15,262 bases of DNA. Source: Bog-756 sp035534835 (GTDB lineage Bacteria; Actinomycetota; Acidimicrobiia; Acidimicrobiales; RAAP-2). Shown piece by piece: positions 13,368 through 15,262 of this stretch. Position numbers and translations under genes: made by a program. The notes below the pieces were generated by a model. It saw nothing but the letters and a program-made list of their open reading frames with translations, was not told where the DNA came from and made no database searches. The stretch covers positions 1 to 15,262 of the forward strand of contig DATLRE010000099.1 in assembly GCA_035534835.1 (NCBI GenBank), in the 5' to 3' direction. Every line of letters begins with the position of its first letter. The stretch's first letter is position 1.

Positions 13368-13783
13368 CGGTCGACGAGCGACCCTCGCCCTCCCGACTCC
13401 CGCTCCACGACTCGGCGGCGTCCGGGATCGAGGAGCTCATCGAGGTGACGGCGGCGCTGCGACGTCAGCTCGTCGCCCACGAAGCGGTGTGCCGACGGGT
13501 CCTCGCCGACGTGCACGGTCAGGTACCCGTCGCACGGGCGCTCTCGGATGTACGGGCGGACACCTGGCGGTCGGCGGTCACCGAGGCGATCCAGGGGTTC
13601 GAGGTGACCCGTCACCGGGCCCGGCTCGCGCTCGTGGCCATGTCGCTCGAGGACGGCATGTCCATCGCCGAGGTGTCCCGGGCCTGGGGTGTCTCGCGGC
13701 AGCTGGCCTCGCGGTGGGTGCAGGAGTCGAGGTCGCTCCACCCTCCGTGGGACGGGCCCGGTCCGGACGGCGCGGAGCAGTAG
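13364..13783 (+). CDS. small helix-turn-helix DNA-binding protein
   Basis: This 139-residue protein has a mostly helical middle (IEELIEVTAALRRQLVAHE, 22-40; VTEAIQGFEVTRHRARLALVAMSLEDG, 72-98) followed by a clear HTH at about 99-120 (MSIAEVSRAWGVSRQLASRWVQ), in which AEVSRAWGVSR is the helix-turn and QLASRWVQ the recognition helix. The pattern resembles Hin/transposase-like or MerR-like HTHs, but no catalytic domain is attached and no transposon ends are visible. The N-terminal helices could form a dimer interface. GTG 13364 is chosen for its overlap with the leader ORF; GTG 13328 in the same frame is the alternative, adding 12 residues. It is probably a regulator of nearby genes (inference), either the murF operon or the convergent exporter. 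Confidence 0.65.
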   Translation: MTVDERPSPSRLPLHDSAASGIEELIEVTAALRRQLVAHEAVCRRVLADVHGQVPVARALSDVRADTWRSAVTEAIQGFEVTRHRARLALVAMSLEDGMSIAEVSRAWGVSRQLASRWVQESRSLHPPWDGPGPDGAEQ

Positions 13784-13790
13784 GCACGTC

Positions 13791-13820
13791 GAGCCCGGTC
13801 GGGGCGCGGACCCGGGACTC
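13791..13820. terminator. stem-loop between convergent genes, possible two-way terminator
   Basis: GAGCCCGG (13791-13798) pairs with CCGGGACTC (13812-13820) with one bulged A and a 13-base loop. It lies in the 39-base gap between the HTH stop (13783) and the exporter stop (13823). There is no T-run on either side, so it is only a candidate. Confidence 0.35.
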
Positions 13821-13822
13821 CC

Positions 13823-15262
13823 TCAGGCGACGCCCGACCCGTCGCCGATGTCGGCGCGGCGGTAGCCGGCGAGGAGCTCGACCTCGCGGCGCCGGGACGG
13901 GAAGCACGAGGCCACGATGACCGCACCCAGGACGATCGACAGCGCACCGGCGGCGTAGGCCCAGTTCGCGCCCGACAGGAAGGATGCTCGGGCACCGCGC
14001 ACGATCTGGGCGGACGCGGCGGGGTCCGTCCGGGCCAGGGCCGCCGCGCTCGAGTACGAACGCTCCAGTGCGCTGGTGACCGAGTCGCCCAACGACCGGC
14101 CGGACGCCGAGATCCGCGACGCCACCCCTGCCGCGTACCCGGCGGTCAGGATGGCTCCGAGGATCGACTGCATGATCGACCCACCGAGGTCCCTCTGGAG
14201 GTCCGCCGTCCCCGAGGCCATCCCGGCCCGGTGGACCGGGACCGACCCGGTCAGCGAGTGCGACGCCGGCGTGCCGGACAGCCCGACGCCGATCCCCATC
14301 AGGACGAAGGCCACCGCCACCACCGCGTAGCCCGAGGTCGCCGACCAGGTGAGGAGCATCACGACGAAGGCGGCCAGCAGGAATGCGTAGCCGGTGAGGA
14401 GGGTCGCCCGGGAGCCGTACCGGCTGATGAGGCGGGCCGACACGGGGGCGGCGGCGACCATGGCCACGGCGGCGGGCAGCACGGACGCCCCGGCCCGGAG
14501 CGTGGAGTAGCCGAGCACGTTCTGCAGGAACTGCTCGCCCACGTACGTGGCGCCCATCAGGGTCCCGAACACGATGAGCCCGGCCAGTGCCGCCACCCAG
14601 AAGATCCGGCGTGCGGCGATGCGGAGGTCGAAGAGCGGTTCCGGCGCGGTCCGCTGCCGGAGCACGAACCCGAGGAGGGCGACGAGGGCCAGGGCGCCCG
14701 CCGCCAGCGCGATGACGCCCTCGCCGGGGCTGGGGGCGACGTTGATGGCGAGCACCAGGGCGACGATCCCGATCATCGACAGCACCCCGCCGAGGTGGTC
14801 GACCGGGTCGGTCGTCTCGTTGACGTGGGCGGGCACGACGGCTGCGGCCGCCAGGAGCGCAGCGACGGCGAGCGGGGCGGTGACCAGGAAGACCGAGCCC
14901 CACCAGGCGATGGTCAGGAGCCATCCGGCGAGCAGCGACGCGACGGCGAGCATGGCGCCCCCCGCCGCCGACCACAGGGCGATCGACCGGGTGCGGGCCG
15001 GACCGTCCCACAGCGCGGTGATGAGGGCGAGCGTCGTCGGGAAGGCCATGCCGGCGGCAACGCCCCCGAGGACCCGGGCCACGATGAGGATGCCGACGGT
15101 CGGGGCCCAGGCGGCCACGAGCGCGGTCGGGACCGTCCCGGCCATCCCGAGGAGGAGCATGCGCTTGCGTCCGTACCGGTCGCCGATGGCCCCGAGGTAG
15201 AGGACGGTGCCGGCCAGCCCGAGGCTGAACCCGACGCTGACCAGGTTGAGCTCGGTCTGTGA
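13823..15262 (-). CDS. MFS exporter, DHA2 (EmrB/QacA-like, 14-TM) family, partial at 5' end
   Basis: The frame enters from the right edge without a start, so the N-terminus (roughly 50 residues including TM1) lies outside. The 479 visible residues carry MFS motif A, GAIGDRYGRKR, at visible positions 24-34 between TM2 and TM3. The motif C region is diverged (SAAGGAMLAVASLLAGWLL, then WWGSVFLVTAPL). Many further membrane helices follow, with the long polar loop before the last helix (SRISASGRSLGDSVTSALERS and onward to LSGANWAYAAG) typical of 14-TM DHA2 drug:H+ antiporters. It should export small molecules using the proton gradient; the substrate is unknown. The internal ATG at 15160 lies after motif A and is not the true start. 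It converges with the HTH gene. Confidence 0.88.
   Translation of the reverse strand, partial: SQTELNLVSVGFSLGLAGTVLYLGAIGDRYGRKRMLLLGMAGTVPTALVAAWAPTVGILIVARVLGGVAAGMAFPTTLALITALWDGPARTRSIALWSAAGGAMLAVASLLAGWLLTIAWWGSVFLVTAPLAVAALLAAAAVVPAHVNETTDPVDHLGGVLSMIGIVALVLAINVAPSPGEGVIALAAGALALVALLGFVLRQRTAPEPLFDLRIAARRIFWVAALAGLIVFGTLMGATYVGEQFLQNVLGYSTLRAGASVLPAAVAMVAAAPVSARLISRYGSRATLLTGYAFLLAAFVVMLLTWSATSGYAVVAVAFVLMGIGVGLSGTPASHSLTGSVPVHRAGMASGTADLQRDLGGSIMQSILGAILTAGYAAGVASRISASGRSLGDSVTSALERSYSSAAALARTDPAASAQIVRGARASFLSGANWAYAAGALSIVLGAVIVASCFPSRRREVELLAGYRRADIGDGSGVA

Noticed and set aside
10472..13741. A 1089-codon open frame on the minus strand opposite the murF/alr fusion
   Set aside because: It is the antisense shadow of a GC-rich gene; its translation is low-complexity His/Arg/Gly/Asp-rich with no domain, while the plus strand shows intact MurF and Alr motifs.
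13364..13783. Transposase fragment, because of the Hin-like HTH
   Set aside because: No catalytic domain, no terminal inverted repeats and no target duplication are visible; the ORF is intact with an organised leader.
1..15262. tRNA, rRNA, riboswitch or CRISPR elements
   Set aside because: No cloverleaf with a CCA or T-loop motif, no rRNA-like stretch, and no regularly spaced repeats were recognised by eye; a covariance-model search was not possible.

Overview
The window is a high-GC (roughly 70% or more) chromosomal segment. Frequent GTG starts, several TANNNT -10 boxes lying directly on start codons (leaderless transcripts), and the UspA, DUF2252 and TetR-like gene content point to an Actinomycetota genome. 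Acidimicrobiia is a guess that the sequence alone cannot settle. I see no rRNA, tRNA, CRISPR array, insertion sequence or phage module.

Left part (1-5453). A partial hypothetical gene leaves the window on the minus strand (1-368). It is divergent from a plus-strand gene for a membrane-anchored, Thr-rich-linker protein (521-1279). Five minus-strand genes follow; read in their own direction they are a small four-helix membrane protein (5453-5040), a DUF2252 protein (4997-3585), a UspA stress protein (3509-3051), a small antibiotic-biosynthesis-monooxygenase (ABM) fold protein (2944-2639) and a metal-dependent amidohydrolase (2585-1311). This looks like a stress/housekeeping group with at least one internal promoter, in front of uspA.

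Middle (5454-6640). A regulatory intergenic region separates the membrane-protein gene from a divergent TetR-like regulator (5774-6580). It holds two inverted repeats that share GGACC/GGTCC half-sites and sit on the two promoters, plus an imperfect direct repeat.

Right part (6640-13177) is the most unusual piece: a tightly coupled operon murF - ddl·ddl - murF·alr. The first gene is a stand-alone MurF-type ligase (438 aa). The second is one 826-aa polypeptide with two complete D-Ala-D-Ala-ligase modules in tandem. The third is an 846-aa fusion of a second MurF-type ligase to an alanine racemase. Together they encode the whole D-alanine branch of peptidoglycan precursor synthesis: L-Ala to D-Ala (Alr), D-Ala + D-Ala or an analogue to a dipeptide or depsipeptide (Ddl x2), and attachment to the UDP-MurNAc-tripeptide (MurF x2). 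Both ligase steps are duplicated. Active-site residues differ between the paired modules: the second Ddl module has E/C/F where E. coli DdlB has the E15/S150/Y216 triad, and the second MurF has GKTG instead of GKT[ST] and lacks the NNE-G motif. This suggests specialised or altered precursor chemistry, but no VanH or VanX homologue is present here.

Downstream, a small helix-turn-helix protein (13364-13783), preceded by a 16-codon leader ORF with a strong Shine-Dalgarno, converges on a partial DHA2-type MFS exporter gene (13823-15262, running off the end).

A recurring pattern is that six SD-poor GTG starts (2585, 5774, 6824, 8137, 10637, 13364) are all embedded in GTGA overlaps with an upstream ORF. 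Four or five of those upstream ORFs are mini-ORFs of 7-35 codons. The genes with a clear SD or a leaderless promoter do not show this.
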